This document shows positions 54,047 to 62,989 of a DNA stretch of 64,000 nucleotides, in pieces. Location: assembly GCF_028682635.1 (NCBI RefSeq), contig NZ_JANHLK010000014.1:109073-173072 (forward strand). The letters run 5' to 3'. The notes under the pieces were generated by a model, which saw only the letters and a program-made list of their open reading frames with translations, did not search any database and was not told the DNA's origin. Within the stretch, counting starts at the first letter, position 1. Every line of letters starts with the position of its first letter. The DNA comes from Pseudomonas putida (GTDB taxonomy: Bacteria > Pseudomonadota > Gammaproteobacteria > Pseudomonadales > Pseudomonadaceae). Made by a program: the position numbers and the translations under genes.

Positions 54047-54820
54047 ATGCGTCGTGTCGTATTCAATCAGAAAGGCGGTGTCGGAAAATCCAGCATTGCC
54101 TGCAACCTCGCCGCCGTCAGTGCTGCCGAAGGTTACCGGACGCTGCTGGTTGATCTCGATCCCCAGGCTAATTCGACCCACTATCTCACCGGGCTGATGA
54201 ACGAGAACATTCCTGCGGGGATCGCCGATTTTTTCAAGCAGACCTTGTCCAGCGGGTTCGAGGGCAGGAAGAATCGCGTGAACATCACCCGCACGCCTTA
54301 CGCCAATCTCGACCTGGTGACGGCCAGTGCCGAACTGTCCGAGCTGCAGTCAAAACTGGAGAGCAAGTTCAAGATCAACAAGCTGCGCAAGTTGCTGATC
54401 GCACTGTCCGAAGACTATGAGCGCATCTATATCGACACACCGCCGTCACTGAATTTCTACACCTTCAGCGCGCTGGTGGCGGCGGACCGTTTGCTGATTC
54501 CGTTCGATTGCGACAGGTTTTCTCGCCAGGCGTTGTATCGTGTCATCGCCCAGGTGGAAGAGTTGCGCCTTGATCACAATGAATCACTGACAGTGGAAGG
54601 GGTGGTGGTCAACCAGTTCACCGGTCACACCGGCTTGCACCAGATGCTGGTGGATGAGCTGATGGCCGAAGGTTTGCCGGTGCTGCCGGTTTACCTGAGC
54701 AGCTCGGTGAAGATGCGCGAGTCTCATGATGTGTCGGTTCCCCTCGTGCATTTCGCCCCTCGGCATAAGCTGTCGCTGGAGTTTGCCAACTTGCTGGATG
54801 CCCTGGAACGAGCTGCTTAG
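54047..54820 (+). CDS. ParA family ATPase
   Basis: 257 residues with a deviant Walker A (FNQKGGVGKSSIACNLA), Walker A' (LLVDLDPQANSTHYL) and Walker B (IYIDTPPSLNF). Partition-type ATPase, but no parB gene or centromere-like repeat lies beside it, and it is too long to be a MinD. It may position another cellular cargo. Rather isolated: 160 bp upstream of it is a toxin remnant, and downstream a hairpin (54836-54871). Confidence 0.85.
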   Translation: MRRVVFNQKGGVGKSSIACNLAAVSAAEGYRTLLVDLDPQANSTHYLTGLMNENIPAGIADFFKQTLSSGFEGRKNRVNITRTPYANLDLVTASAELSELQSKLESKFKINKLRKLLIALSEDYERIYIDTPPSLNFYTFSALVAADRLLIPFDCDRFSRQALYRVIAQVEELRLDHNESLTVEGVVVNQFTGHTGLHQMLVDELMAEGLPVLPVYLSSSVKMRESHDVSVPLVHFAPRHKLSLEFANLLDALERAA

Positions 54821-54835
54821 GGAGCTCCCGGAGAT

Positions 54836-54871
54836 CAAGGGTTTGCGGACTAAAGCTAATGCAAACCCTTG
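54836..54871 (+). terminator. Candidate terminator hairpin after parA-like gene
   Basis: CAAGGGTTTGC and its exact complement form an 11-bp stem with a 14-base loop, 16 bases after the stop. The T-tract after it is weak (TGTGTTT). Confidence 0.5.
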
Positions 54872-54908
54872 TGTGTTTCGGCTTCGTCTATTGCTGTCCT
54901 TTGCGCCG

Positions 54909-55118
54909 TTACTCCTGTTTGTGTTCAGCGTTCAGGTCTGCCTTGCGTCGATCGCTGCCGTTGGGATTGCCGACATCGATCAGTCTTCTTTCCAGCAGAA
55001 TGGTTTGCAGGGCCTCGCGGTCCGACGGGGTCATTTGATGTTCTCGCTCCTTGAGTTCAAGCAGGATCGGGCTGGACCACTGGCGATAGGTTTGTTCGGC
55101 ATTACGAGTGGATGACAT
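54909..55118 (-). CDS. Small hypothetical protein, 69 residues
   Basis: ATG at 55118 (MSSTRNAEQTYRQW) with GGAGG 5-6 bases upstream; an in-frame ATG at 55130 is an alternative. Charged, probably helical and soluble (SPILLELKEREHQMTPSDREALQTILLERRLIDV). No family recognised. Confidence 0.55.
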   Translation of the reverse strand: MSSTRNAEQTYRQWSSPILLELKEREHQMTPSDREALQTILLERRLIDVGNPNGSDRRKADLNAEHKQE

Positions 55119-55211
55119 CGCTTCCTCCATGGGCTGACTTCTGCCAATCAAGACGCCTTGGTTCGATACGCAAAGTGACCCTAGCCGAGGAAGGCCATTG
55201 TTGCCAATGCC

Positions 55212-56048
55212 TCACATCGGACGGTTCCAGGCACCCGTCGCCGCAGTGCGCCGGACGTAGTCGCTGAAGTCCCGCGCCGGACGCCCAAGCGCGCGTTGCA
55301 CGCCGTCGGCGACCGCTGTGTTTCGGCCGTCGAGCACGGTGGTGAACAGGTACATGACCAGGTCGATCAGGGGCGATGGAAGTTGTTGCTGTTCCAGCGC
55401 CTGGCGATAGTCATCGGCCGGTACGGACAGGAAGCCGATGTCGCGGTTGGTGGCTTGGGCAATCTCCGTGACGGCCTCCGCGAATGTCAGCGCGCGTGGT
55501 CCGGTCAGTTCATAGAGCTGGCCTGAATGTCCGGGTTGAGTCAGTGCCGCGACCGCGACGTCGGCGATGTCTTCTGCGTCGACAAAAGGCTCCGGGATCG
55601 GTCCGACGGGGAGGGCCAGTTCACCTTCGAGGATCGGTTCGAGAAAGTGCGCTTCGCTGAAGTTCTGGCAGAACCAACTGGCCCTGAGCAGGGTCCAGTC
55701 GACGCCACTGTTCTGCACTACGCGTTCGGCCTGTTGCGCCTCGACCTCCCCGCGGCCCGACAACAACACCAACTTGCGCACGCCTGATTGAACAGCCTGG
55801 TCGGTGAATGCCTGGATGCTCTCCAAGGCGCCTGGAACCGCAAGGTCGGGTTGATAGCTGATGTAGGCCGAGTGGACGCCTTGGAGCACCGCGGCCCAGG
55901 TCGATCGATCCTCCCAGTCAAAGGCCGGGGTCGCCCCTCGGCAACCCTGGCGAACGGGCAAGCCAAGTGCTTGCAGGCGTTGAACGATGCGCCCACCGGT
56001 TTTGCCGGTCGCGCCGAGAATCAGCAGGGTTTCTTGAGAGGTTGTCAT
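55212..56048 (-). CDS. NmrA-like NAD(P)-binding oxidoreductase
   Basis: 278 residues from the ATG at 56048 (MTTSQETLLILGATGKTGG; GGAG 9 bases upstream). Atypical SDR Rossmann motif LGATGKTGG, then the NmrA/QOR2-like pattern (LVLLSGRGEVEAQQAERVVQNSGVDWTLLRASWFCQNFSE) and C-terminal ARDFSDYVRRTAATGAW. A quinone or redox-sensing reductase. Divergent from a TetR regulator with shared operator-like repeats between them. Confidence 0.82.
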   Translation of the reverse strand: MTTSQETLLILGATGKTGGRIVQRLQALGLPVRQGCRGATPAFDWEDRSTWAAVLQGVHSAYISYQPDLAVPGALESIQAFTDQAVQSGVRKLVLLSGRGEVEAQQAERVVQNSGVDWTLLRASWFCQNFSEAHFLEPILEGELALPVGPIPEPFVDAEDIADVAVAALTQPGHSGQLYELTGPRALTFAEAVTEIAQATNRDIGFLSVPADDYRQALEQQQLPSPLIDLVMYLFTTVLDGRNTAVADGVQRALGRPARDFSDYVRRTAATGAWNRPM

Positions 56049-56071
56049 CGCGTTCATCTCCAGCCACCAAT

Positions 56072-56193
56072 GTGAGTGATGCTCATGTTTTAAAGATGAT
56101 AAACCCTCATGTTTTTCCGTCAATCGACCGAAGTGCAAAAACCGACGTATGGGCACGCCTTCACACAATGCTAAGGTGAGTCATCGTCATGTT
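56072..56193. promoter_or_regulatory. Two similar 18-bp boxes between NmrA and TetR genes
   Basis: GTGAGTGATGCTCATGTT (56072-56089) and GTGAGTCATCGTCATGTT (56176-56193) agree at 15 of 18 positions, and each has imperfect dyad character around GAGT/CTCA. One lies before each divergent gene, as expected for an autoregulating TetR repressor. Confidence 0.6.
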
Positions 56194-56215
56194 ATAGAAA
56201 AGGGGAGGAACCCAA

Positions 56216-56857
56216 GTGACAGACAAGGCCACTGAAACGCCCCAACAGGCAACGATTCGACGCGTCCCTGCGCAACAACGCAGTCGCGAGCGTCAGGAGC
56301 GCATACTTGCCGTGGCGACGGACTTGATTTCGAGCAAAGGCAGCGACCAGGTGAAGATGAGTGAAATCGCCGCGCTGTCGCAGATTTCAATTGGCTCGCT
56401 TTATCAATACTTCCCCGACAAGAGCTCGATCATCCGCACTTTGGCCGAGCGCTATAACGCTGAAAGTCGTCGCTGCATCGAACAGGCGCTGGGGGAGGTC
56501 GAGGATGTGCAAGGGTTGCAGGCGGCCTATTCGACGTTGCTCGACCAGTATTACGACATTGTCCTGGCGACACCGGCGATGCGTGACATCTGGTCCGGCA
56601 TGCAGGCCGACAAGCAACTGCTCGAGCTGGAACTGCAGGAGAGTCGAATCGCTGGCGACTTGTTGGCCCAGGCCATGTTGCGGGTAACACCAGGCGCCGA
56701 CGCCCAGCAGTTGGCGGATGCGGCTTTCTTGATCTGGCACCTGGGCGAAGCGACGATGCGGCTGGCGGTGTCGTCCGGGCCAGAGGAAGGGTGCAGGTTG
56801 GTGGAGTCCTTCAAGCGCATGTCACTGCACGAAATCCTCGGGCTGGTGTGCCATTGA
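56216..56857 (+). CDS. TetR-family transcriptional regulator
   Basis: 213 residues from a GTG with GGAGG upstream. N-terminal TetR HTH (ILAVATDLISSKGSDQVKMSEIAALSQISIGSLYQYFPDKSSIIRTL) and a helical ligand domain. Probably represses itself and the divergent NmrA-like gene through the boxes at 56072 and 56176. Confidence 0.88.
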   Translation: MTDKATETPQQATIRRVPAQQRSRERQERILAVATDLISSKGSDQVKMSEIAALSQISIGSLYQYFPDKSSIIRTLAERYNAESRRCIEQALGEVEDVQGLQAAYSTLLDQYYDIVLATPAMRDIWSGMQADKQLLELELQESRIAGDLLAQAMLRVTPGADAQQLADAAFLIWHLGEATMRLAVSSGPEEGCRLVESFKRMSLHEILGLVCH

Positions 56858-56903
56858 CCACCAAGGATCGGAGTCGACAGGATCGACCCCAATCCTGTTG
56901 CCT

Positions 56904-57188
56904 CTAGACAAATCCCTGCCCATGAAAACCCCGCGGCAGCCGTTGCAGGCCTGCCATGGCGGACAGGCGCTCGATCCAGTCCTGGCGCCAGTCTATGAGC
57001 ACATGAGGGGTTCTTGCCTTGCGTGCGGCGCGGCGGGCGGCGTTGCGCTCGCTCTTGCGCGCCTCTTTGTAAGCGTCGGTGTTGCGACAGCTTCTGCATT
57101 TGACCCGATTCAGTTCCCGGGTTGAGGTGAGGTTGTTGCCTGTGTGACCGCAGGCGAGGTGCCCGCTGACTTTGAAGTGGGTAACCAT
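56904..57188 (-). CDS. Small hypothetical protein with CxH/CxxC zinc-finger-like motif
   Basis: 94 residues. HLACGHTGNN followed by RVKCRSCRN gives a possible Cys-His-Cys-Cys zinc site, then a very basic helix (YKEARKSERNAARRAARKAR). Such short zinc-ribbon/basic proteins may bind nucleic acid. Family not recognised. Confidence 0.55.
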   Translation of the reverse strand: MVTHFKVSGHLACGHTGNNLTSTRELNRVKCRSCRNTDAYKEARKSERNAARRAARKARTPHVLIDWRQDWIERLSAMAGLQRLPRGFHGQGFV

Positions 57189-57388
57189 CTGAACGCCTCC
57201 TTCGTGGCGAGGTGATCATTGGACAACCCAGGCTTGCTGACGTTCGCCGCTTGAGGGCGTAAAAAATCCCAGCGCCGGGCTGGGTTGGGGGGCCAGAATC
57301 GCAGAGACACACACACGCGGTGACGATAGTGTCGCCGGTCATGTGTCCCGCGTCAGGTCGTGTCTGTGCAGCGGTATCCGAATCGCAA

Positions 57389-57619
57389 TTATCTGAACCG
57401 TGGCAGCGGCGGATCGACTGGCCGCAGCGCCGACAGGGTGTTGCGGATCAGCGGCGTATCCTTTTCGATATCGTTCAGCCGGTCACGGATCCTGAGCGCA
57501 GTCGGGTGTCCGCCTTGATGATCGACCCAGTCGGCGATTTCCTTGCACGCGGCAGCCAGGCGAACCTGACGGGAGTCGAGCAGGGTGAGCAGGGTGGTGA
57601 TGGACTCTTTTTCGGACAT
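57389..57619 (-). CDS. Small hypothetical protein, 76 residues
   Basis: ATG at 57619 (MSEKESITTLLTLLDSRQ) preceded by GGAGGTGTTCCCC. Predicted helical (RQVRLAAACKEIADWVDHQGGHPTALRIRDRLNDIEKD). No family recognised; the good ribosome-binding site supports it. Confidence 0.6.
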   Translation of the reverse strand: MSEKESITTLLTLLDSRQVRLAAACKEIADWVDHQGGHPTALRIRDRLNDIEKDTPLIRNTLSALRPVDPPLPRFR

Positions 57620-57749
57620 GGGGAACACCTCCGTTAAGAAACCTGAAGATTGGCAGTAAAAAGCCCGCCGCCAGCGAGCTTCCACCGATGAGGCGCTGAT
57701 CCTTCAGCACTGTCTCAGTATAGACCCGTAACCGCTTGGCGAATGCTCG

Positions 57750-57971
57750 TCAGCCTTGCCGGACCGTCATTTGCGATCGGGCGTTGAGCTCTCGACATAC
57801 GTATTGGGCATCGCGTTCAAGATCGTAGCCGTCGCCGATGAAGCCATTGGTGCGAGTATCGGCGATGCGGTACCAGACGGCGGCGTCAGCGGGTTGATGC
57901 ACGGTTTCTCCAGCCCGGCGTCCATGGATGATGATCTTGTTGCAGCGCTTGACGACAAAAATGTCTTCCAT
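57750..57971 (-). CDS. Small hypothetical protein, 73 residues
   Basis: Starts MEDIFVVKRCNKIIIHGRRAGE and contains AVWYRIADTRTNGFIGDGYDLERDAQYVCRELN, which reads like a compact alpha/beta unit. No family recognised. Supported by codon use consistent with neighbouring Pseudomonas genes. Confidence 0.55.
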   Translation of the reverse strand: MEDIFVVKRCNKIIIHGRRAGETVHQPADAAVWYRIADTRTNGFIGDGYDLERDAQYVCRELNARSQMTVRQG

Positions 57972-58043
57972 GGCTTCACCGCAGCTGATTCGTGTACAGA
58001 TCTACTATAGAAGCCATTTGCAATCGTGCAAAAAATAGGCAGG

Positions 58044-59063
58044 TCAGTTCGTCGGTTCAGACGCCATTTTCTCAAGCAACATCGCCAGCGCGACTTCCTC
58101 GGCCCGCAGGCCTTTGCGCACCCTCGGCCTTGGCAATTGCGCCAGGGCGCCGAGGGGAAAACCCTCGAGCACCGCCGGGTGGATGTAGCACTTGCGGCAC
58201 ACCGCCGGGGTGTTGCCCAACTGCCGGGCGACGTCCTTGACCATCGCCACCACATGCTGCTTGGCCTGTGATTCGGGTTGCCACTCAAGCTCGCGCAACA
58301 CCGACAGGGCCAGGGCGCTGCCGGCCCAGGTTCGGTAATCCTTGGCGGTGAAGTCGGCGCCGGTCAGGTCTTGCAGGTAGGCGTTGACGTCGGCGGAAGT
58401 GATGGTGTGTCGCTCACCGTTTTCATCGAGGTACTGGAACAGGTTTTGCCCGGGAATCTCCTGGCAGCGCTTGACGATCCGCGCCAGTCGCCGGTCCTTC
58501 ACGGTAATTTGATGTTCGATGCCACTCTTGCCGCGAAACTGGAACAGGATCGCACTGCCGTTGACCTCCACATGCCGGTCGCGCAGGGTGGTCAGGCCAT
58601 AGGAGCGGTTGTCCCGGGCGTACTGGGCATTGCCGACACGGATCAGCGTCGCGTCGAGCAGGGTGATGACCGTGGCCATGACCTTGTCGCGACTGAAACC
58701 CGGCGCCGCCAGCAAGGCTTCCAGCTGTTTGCGCAACTTCGGCAGTGCCAGGCCGAAATCCCGCAGGCGTGAATATTTGTCGCTGTCGCGCACTTCTCGC
58801 CAGCGCGGGTGATAGCGGTACTGCTTGCGCCCGCGGGCGTCGCGGCCGGTGGCTTGCAGGTGGCCGCGCGGGTCGGTGCAGATCCACACGTCGGTGTAGG
58901 CCGGTGGGACCGCCAGGGCATTGATGCGCTGGATCTCCTCCGGGTCGACGATGCGCTGGCCCGAGGGCTCGAAGTAGCAGAATTTGCCACGCAGTTTGCG
59001 TCGGGTAATGCCCGGCTGGGTGTCATCGACGTAATGCAGGTCACGGGGCAGTGCATCGGGCAT
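58044..59063 (-). CDS. DNA topoisomerase IB (poxvirus/bacterial type)
   Basis: 339 residues. N-terminal bacterial TopIB domain (CYFEPSGQRIVDPEEIQRINALAVPPAYTDVWI), then the tyrosine-recombinase-like catalytic core: Arg in ATLIRVGNAQYARDNRSYGLTTLRDRHV, Lys in FRGKSGIEHQI, catalytic Tyr in CRKCYIHPAV. Relaxes supercoils by a 3'-phosphotyrosyl nick. Bacterial TopIB is patchily distributed but common in Pseudomonas. Confidence 0.9.
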   Translation of the reverse strand: MPDALPRDLHYVDDTQPGITRRKLRGKFCYFEPSGQRIVDPEEIQRINALAVPPAYTDVWICTDPRGHLQATGRDARGRKQYRYHPRWREVRDSDKYSRLRDFGLALPKLRKQLEALLAAPGFSRDKVMATVITLLDATLIRVGNAQYARDNRSYGLTTLRDRHVEVNGSAILFQFRGKSGIEHQITVKDRRLARIVKRCQEIPGQNLFQYLDENGERHTITSADVNAYLQDLTGADFTAKDYRTWAGSALALSVLRELEWQPESQAKQHVVAMVKDVARQLGNTPAVCRKCYIHPAVLEGFPLGALAQLPRPRVRKGLRAEEVALAMLLEKMASEPTN

Positions 59064-59140
59064 GGCGAATGTCCTGGGCGAGGGATCGAGGGGGCCGTTA
59101 CAGCCATTGACCCCGCGCCGCGGCAGTCGTGCCCCCGGCT

Positions 59141-60220
59141 TTACGCCAGCACCGCCACGGCCTTGATCTGCGCCCAGAGTCGTTGGCCCGGGTGCAGGTT
59201 CAAGTGGTCCCGGGAATAGCGGGTGATACGCGCCAGCAACGGGCTGCCCGCGGCATCCAGGCGCACCAGCACATGGGCGCTGTTGTCGGCGGCCATTTCA
59301 CTGACCACCGTGACCGGCAGGCGATTGAGGATGCTGCTTTGTTCGTCGCCGTGCAGGCTCAGGCTGACGTCCCGCGCCTGAACCTTGCAGCGCAGCGCCT
59401 GGCCCACGGCCATCGGCGTGTGGGCCACGCGGATGTTCAGGTCGGTGTCGGGCAGTTGCAAGGTCAACAACTGGTAGTGGGCGTCATAGGCCGCGACATG
59501 CCCCTGGATCACCACGCCGGCGTCGTCCCCCAGCGCCAGCGGCAAGTCGAGGCGGGCCAGGGTCTGGCCGATGGGGCCGCTGGCCAGCGCCTTGCCGTCG
59601 CTGAGCAGGACGATGTGGTCGGCCAGTTGCGCGACTTCGTCCTGGGAGTGACTGACATACAGCACCGGGATGTCCAGCTCATCGTGCAGCCGTTGCAGGT
59701 AAGGCAGGATCTCGCTTTTGCGTTGAGCGTCCAGCGCGGCCAAGGGTTCGTCCATCAACAACAGCGTCGGGCTGGTGAGCAGCGCGCGTGCCATGCCCAC
59801 GCGCTGGCGTTCGCCGCCGGACAGGTGCTGCGGATGGCGATCGAGCAGGTGGCTGATGCCCAGCAGCTCGGTCGCATGGGCCATGTCGACCCGGCGCTGT
59901 TGCCGGGGGATGCGCTTGAGGCCGAACTGCAGGTTGGCCAGCACTGACAGGTGAGGAAACAGACTGGCTTCCTGAAAGACGTAACCCAGTGCGCGCTTGT
60001 GCGGCGGGACGAAAATCCCCTTGTCGCTGTCTTGCCACACTTCATCGTTGACCTGGACAAACCCCTGGTCGGCCCGTTCCAGCCCGGCGATGCAGCGCAG
60101 GCAGGTGGTCTTGCCAGACCCGGAGTGACCGTACAGCGCCGTGACCCCTCGGCCGGGCAACTGCAGGTCGACATCGAGGGCGAATCCCGAATAGCTCAAC
60201 TTCAGACGCGTGTGAATCAT
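59141..60220 (-). CDS. modC: Molybdate ABC transporter ATP-binding protein
   Basis: 359 residues. ABC ATPase with Walker A YGHSGSGKTT, signature LSGGERQRVGMARAL, Walker B LLLMDEPLAALD; C-terminal TOBE/Mop domain (about 290-355: TVVSEMAADNSAHVLVRLDAAGSPLLARIT) that binds molybdate. Three bases after modB, last gene of modABC. Confidence 0.94.
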   Translation of the reverse strand: MIHTRLKLSYSGFALDVDLQLPGRGVTALYGHSGSGKTTCLRCIAGLERADQGFVQVNDEVWQDSDKGIFVPPHKRALGYVFQEASLFPHLSVLANLQFGLKRIPRQQRRVDMAHATELLGISHLLDRHPQHLSGGERQRVGMARALLTSPTLLLMDEPLAALDAQRKSEILPYLQRLHDELDIPVLYVSHSQDEVAQLADHIVLLSDGKALASGPIGQTLARLDLPLALGDDAGVVIQGHVAAYDAHYQLLTLQLPDTDLNIRVAHTPMAVGQALRCKVQARDVSLSLHGDEQSSILNRLPVTVVSEMAADNSAHVLVRLDAAGSPLLARITRYSRDHLNLHPGQRLWAQIKAVAVLA

Positions 60221-60223
60221 CGA

Positions 60224-60904
60224 TCAGCTCCAGCCTGCTTTGGTTTTACGGCTGGAGTACAGCACCAGCAACACCGCAAAAGAGAACACCAGCATGACCC
60301 CGGCCAGCCAATGGGCCTGGGCATATTCCATGGCTTCGACGTGATCGTAGATCTGTACCGAGACCACCCGGGTCTTGTCGGGGATGTTGCCGCCGATCAT
60401 CAGCACCACGCCGAATTCGCCGACGGTGTGGGCGAAGCCGAGGATGGCCGCGGTGATGAAACCGGGGCGGGCCAGGGGCAAGGTGACGCTGTAAAAGCTG
60501 TCCCAGGGACCGGCGCGCAAGGTCGCGGCCACTTCCAGAGGGCGGGTGCCAATGGCGGAAAAAGCGTTCTGCAGGGGCTGGACCACGAACGGCATCGAGT
60601 ACAGCACCGAGCCGATCACCAGGCCTGCAAAACTGAACGTGAGGGTGCCCAGGCCCAGGGATTGAGTGAACTGGCCGACAAACCCATGGGGGCCGAGCGC
60701 CAGCAACAGATAGAACCCGATCACCGTGGGCGGCAGCACCAGGGGCAGGGCGACGATCGCCCCGACCGGGCCGCGCAACCAGGATTGGGTGCGCGAGAGC
60801 CATAACGCCAGCGGAGTGCCAACCAGCAACAGGATGACGGTCGTCAGGGACGCCAGTTTCAGGGTCAGCCAGATGGCGGAAAAGTCGGCACTCGTCAGCG
60901 ACAT
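60224..60904 (-). CDS. modB: Molybdate ABC transporter permease
   Basis: 226 residues, five or so helices, EAA-like loop in GTRPLEVAATLRAGPWDSFYSVTLPLARPG. Partner of ModA and ModC; its ATG directly follows the modA stop codon. Confidence 0.94.
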   Translation of the reverse strand: MSLTSADFSAIWLTLKLASLTTVILLLVGTPLALWLSRTQSWLRGPVGAIVALPLVLPPTVIGFYLLLALGPHGFVGQFTQSLGLGTLTFSFAGLVIGSVLYSMPFVVQPLQNAFSAIGTRPLEVAATLRAGPWDSFYSVTLPLARPGFITAAILGFAHTVGEFGVVLMIGGNIPDKTRVVSVQIYDHVEAMEYAQAHWLAGVMLVFSFAVLLVLYSSRKTKAGWS

Positions 60905-61672
60905 TTAGATTTGGTAACCGTAGGATTTGATGATGGCAGCGGCTTTTGGCCCCTTCAGGTAGTCAATCAGTGCCTTTGCGGCCGGATTGTCCTTGCCTTT
61001 GTTGAGGATGACCGCGTCCTGTTTGATCGGGTCGTGCAGGTTGGCCGGAACGATCCACGCCGAACCGCTGGTGATCTTGCCGTCCTTGTAGATTTGCGAC
61101 AGGGCGACAAAACCCAGTTCGGCGTTGCCGGTGGACACGAACTGGTAGGCCTGGGTGATGTTCTGGCCTTCGACGATCTTGTCCTTGACCTTGTCGGTCA
61201 GGCCCTGCCTGGCCAGTACCTGGGTCGCTGCCAGGCCGTAGGGAGCGGCTTTCGGGTTGGCGATCGACAAATGCTGATACGTGTTATCGGCCAGCACTTT
61301 GCCCTTGTCATCGACGTAGCCTTCCTTGGCCGACCACAGCGCCAGCGTGCCGACGGCGTAAGTGAAGCGCGAGCCCTTGACGGTGTCGCCTTCGGCCTCA
61401 AGTTTTTGCGCGGTGGTGTCGTCTGCCGAGAGGAACACTTCGAACGGCGCGCCATTCTTGATCTGGGTGTAGAACTGGCCGGTGGCACCGAACGCAGTCA
61501 CCAGCTTGTGCCCGGTGTCCTTCTCGAAATCGGCGGCGATGGCCTGGATCGGCGCGGTGAAGTTGGCAGCGACAGCGACCTGCACCTCGTCCGCCTGGGC
61601 AGAGCCGAAGGCAAACACGGCAAGCACGCTCGCCAGGCAGGTGGGTGCAAAACGTGAGGCGCGAAGGGTCAT
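60905..61672 (-). CDS. modA: Periplasmic molybdate-binding protein
   Basis: 255 residues with signal peptide (LASVLAVFAFGSAQA-DEVQ). Typical ModA pattern: VAVAANFTAPIQAIAADFEKDTGHKLVTAFGATGQFYTQIKNGAPFEVFLSADDTTAQKLEAEG. Delivers molybdate for the molybdenum cofactor. First gene of modABC, behind a ModE box. Confidence 0.94.
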   Translation of the reverse strand: MTLRASRFAPTCLASVLAVFAFGSAQADEVQVAVAANFTAPIQAIAADFEKDTGHKLVTAFGATGQFYTQIKNGAPFEVFLSADDTTAQKLEAEGDTVKGSRFTYAVGTLALWSAKEGYVDDKGKVLADNTYQHLSIANPKAAPYGLAATQVLARQGLTDKVKDKIVEGQNITQAYQFVSTGNAELGFVALSQIYKDGKITSGSAWIVPANLHDPIKQDAVILNKGKDNPAAKALIDYLKGPKAAAIIKSYGYQI

Positions 61673-61712
61673 GAAACGGCTCCGTCATGGGCAGGTGTTG
61701 CGAGGGGTGATT

Positions 61713-61736
61713 CGTTATATAGATGAATATATAGCG
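61713..61736 (-). promoter_or_regulatory. ModE box upstream of modA
   Basis: CGTTATATA and TATATAGCG arms around GATGAA match the ModE operator pattern (CGnTATATA-N6-TATATAnCG). Located 41 bases before the modA ATG; predicts molybdate repression. No modE gene is in the window. Confidence 0.85.
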
Positions 61737-61804
61737 AAATGCCTGTAAACGGAATGCGTTGCAGCGCGGTTATGGCGAGTGAGGGTGTCACTCGCCACAA
61801 ACCC

Positions 61805-62869
61805 TCAGCGATGTAGCAATTTCGCCAAGCCCTCTTCGGCCAGGCGCCGGGTCAGTTCAGCGCTGCTCAACTCGACGCCCAGGGTAAACGCCTGCCCCGC
61901 CCAGAGGTTACTGAAGTCTGCCTCGCCTTTGGCGCGCAACGGCATCAATGCACCGCCCGCGAGGGGGAAGCGCGGAGCCTGGGCGCTCATCGGTCCGAGT
62001 TCGCGCATCACCCGATTGAGAATGCCCCGTGCCGGGCGACCGGTGAAAATATTGGTGAGCGCCGTCTCGCTTTCCCTGGCGGTGCGCAATGCCTTGTGGT
62101 GCGAGGCGCTGACCTTGGCCTCAGGCGTGAACAGGTACGCCGTGCCCACTTGCACCGCCGATGCCCCCAACATGAATGCCGCCGCCACACCCCGCGCATC
62201 GGTTATGCCGCCCGCGGCAATCACCGGTACTTTAACGGCATCGACGATCTGTGGCACCAGGGCGAAGGTGCCGACCTGGCTGCTCAGGTCATCACTGAGA
62301 AACATGCCCCGGTGTCCGCCCGCTTCGTAACCCATGGCGATGATTGCGTCGCAGCCATGCTGCTCGAGCCAGATGGCCTCTTCGACCGTGGTGGCCGAGG
62401 ACAGCACTTTTGCTCCGGTGGCTTTCACTCGATCCAGCAGGGATTTTTCCGGCAGGCCAAAGTGGAAACTCACCACCTCGGGGCGTAATTCTTCAACCAC
62501 TTCGCAGGCGGCCTGATCGAACGGCGCGCGGTTGGATACTGGCGTCGGCGCATCGAAGTCGACACCCAGTTCGCGATAATAAGGTTGCAGCAGGTTCTTC
62601 CAGTCCCGGGCGCGTTGCTCGTCCACCGCCGGTGGTTGATGGCAGAAGTAGTTGACGTTGATCGGGCGCTGGCATTCTTGACGGATGCGCTTGAGCTCTT
62701 CGCGCAATTGCTCGACGCTCAGCATGGCGGCAGGCATCGAGCCGAGGCCGCCGGCGTTGCTCGCCGCAATGACCATGTCCGCAGTGGTGGCACCAGCCAT
62801 GGGGGCCTGGATGATTGGCAGATCGATCCCAAGCAGGTCAAGCAGACGAGTATCTGGCCATTGGCTCAT
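61805..62869 (-). CDS. Nitronate monooxygenase / NAD(P)H-dependent flavin oxidoreductase
   Basis: 354 residues from the ATG at 62869 (MSQWPDTRLLDLLGIDLPIIQAPMAG; GGAGG 8 bases upstream). TIM-barrel 2-nitropropane dioxygenase family with FMN motifs QAPMAGATTADMVIAASNAGGLGSM, GYEAGGHRGMF and GGITDARGVAAAFMLGASAVQVGTAYL. Probably oxidises propionate-3-nitronate-type toxins or acts as a quinone reductase. Divergent from the AcuI-type reductase. Confidence 0.88.
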   Translation of the reverse strand: MSQWPDTRLLDLLGIDLPIIQAPMAGATTADMVIAASNAGGLGSMPAAMLSVEQLREELKRIRQECQRPINVNYFCHQPPAVDEQRARDWKNLLQPYYRELGVDFDAPTPVSNRAPFDQAACEVVEELRPEVVSFHFGLPEKSLLDRVKATGAKVLSSATTVEEAIWLEQHGCDAIIAMGYEAGGHRGMFLSDDLSSQVGTFALVPQIVDAVKVPVIAAGGITDARGVAAAFMLGASAVQVGTAYLFTPEAKVSASHHKALRTARESETALTNIFTGRPARGILNRVMRELGPMSAQAPRFPLAGGALMPLRAKGEADFSNLWAGQAFTLGVELSSAELTRRLAEEGLAKLLHR

Positions 62870-62989
62870 TTCAGCAGTCCTCCGTCGTTGATAGCGGTCC
62901 ATCATATTGGCTTAAAGTCGAGTACGGTATTTTTTTGCGATATGGTATTTAAATCCCACCACAACGGGTGATCTCACCAGGAGGCAGCA

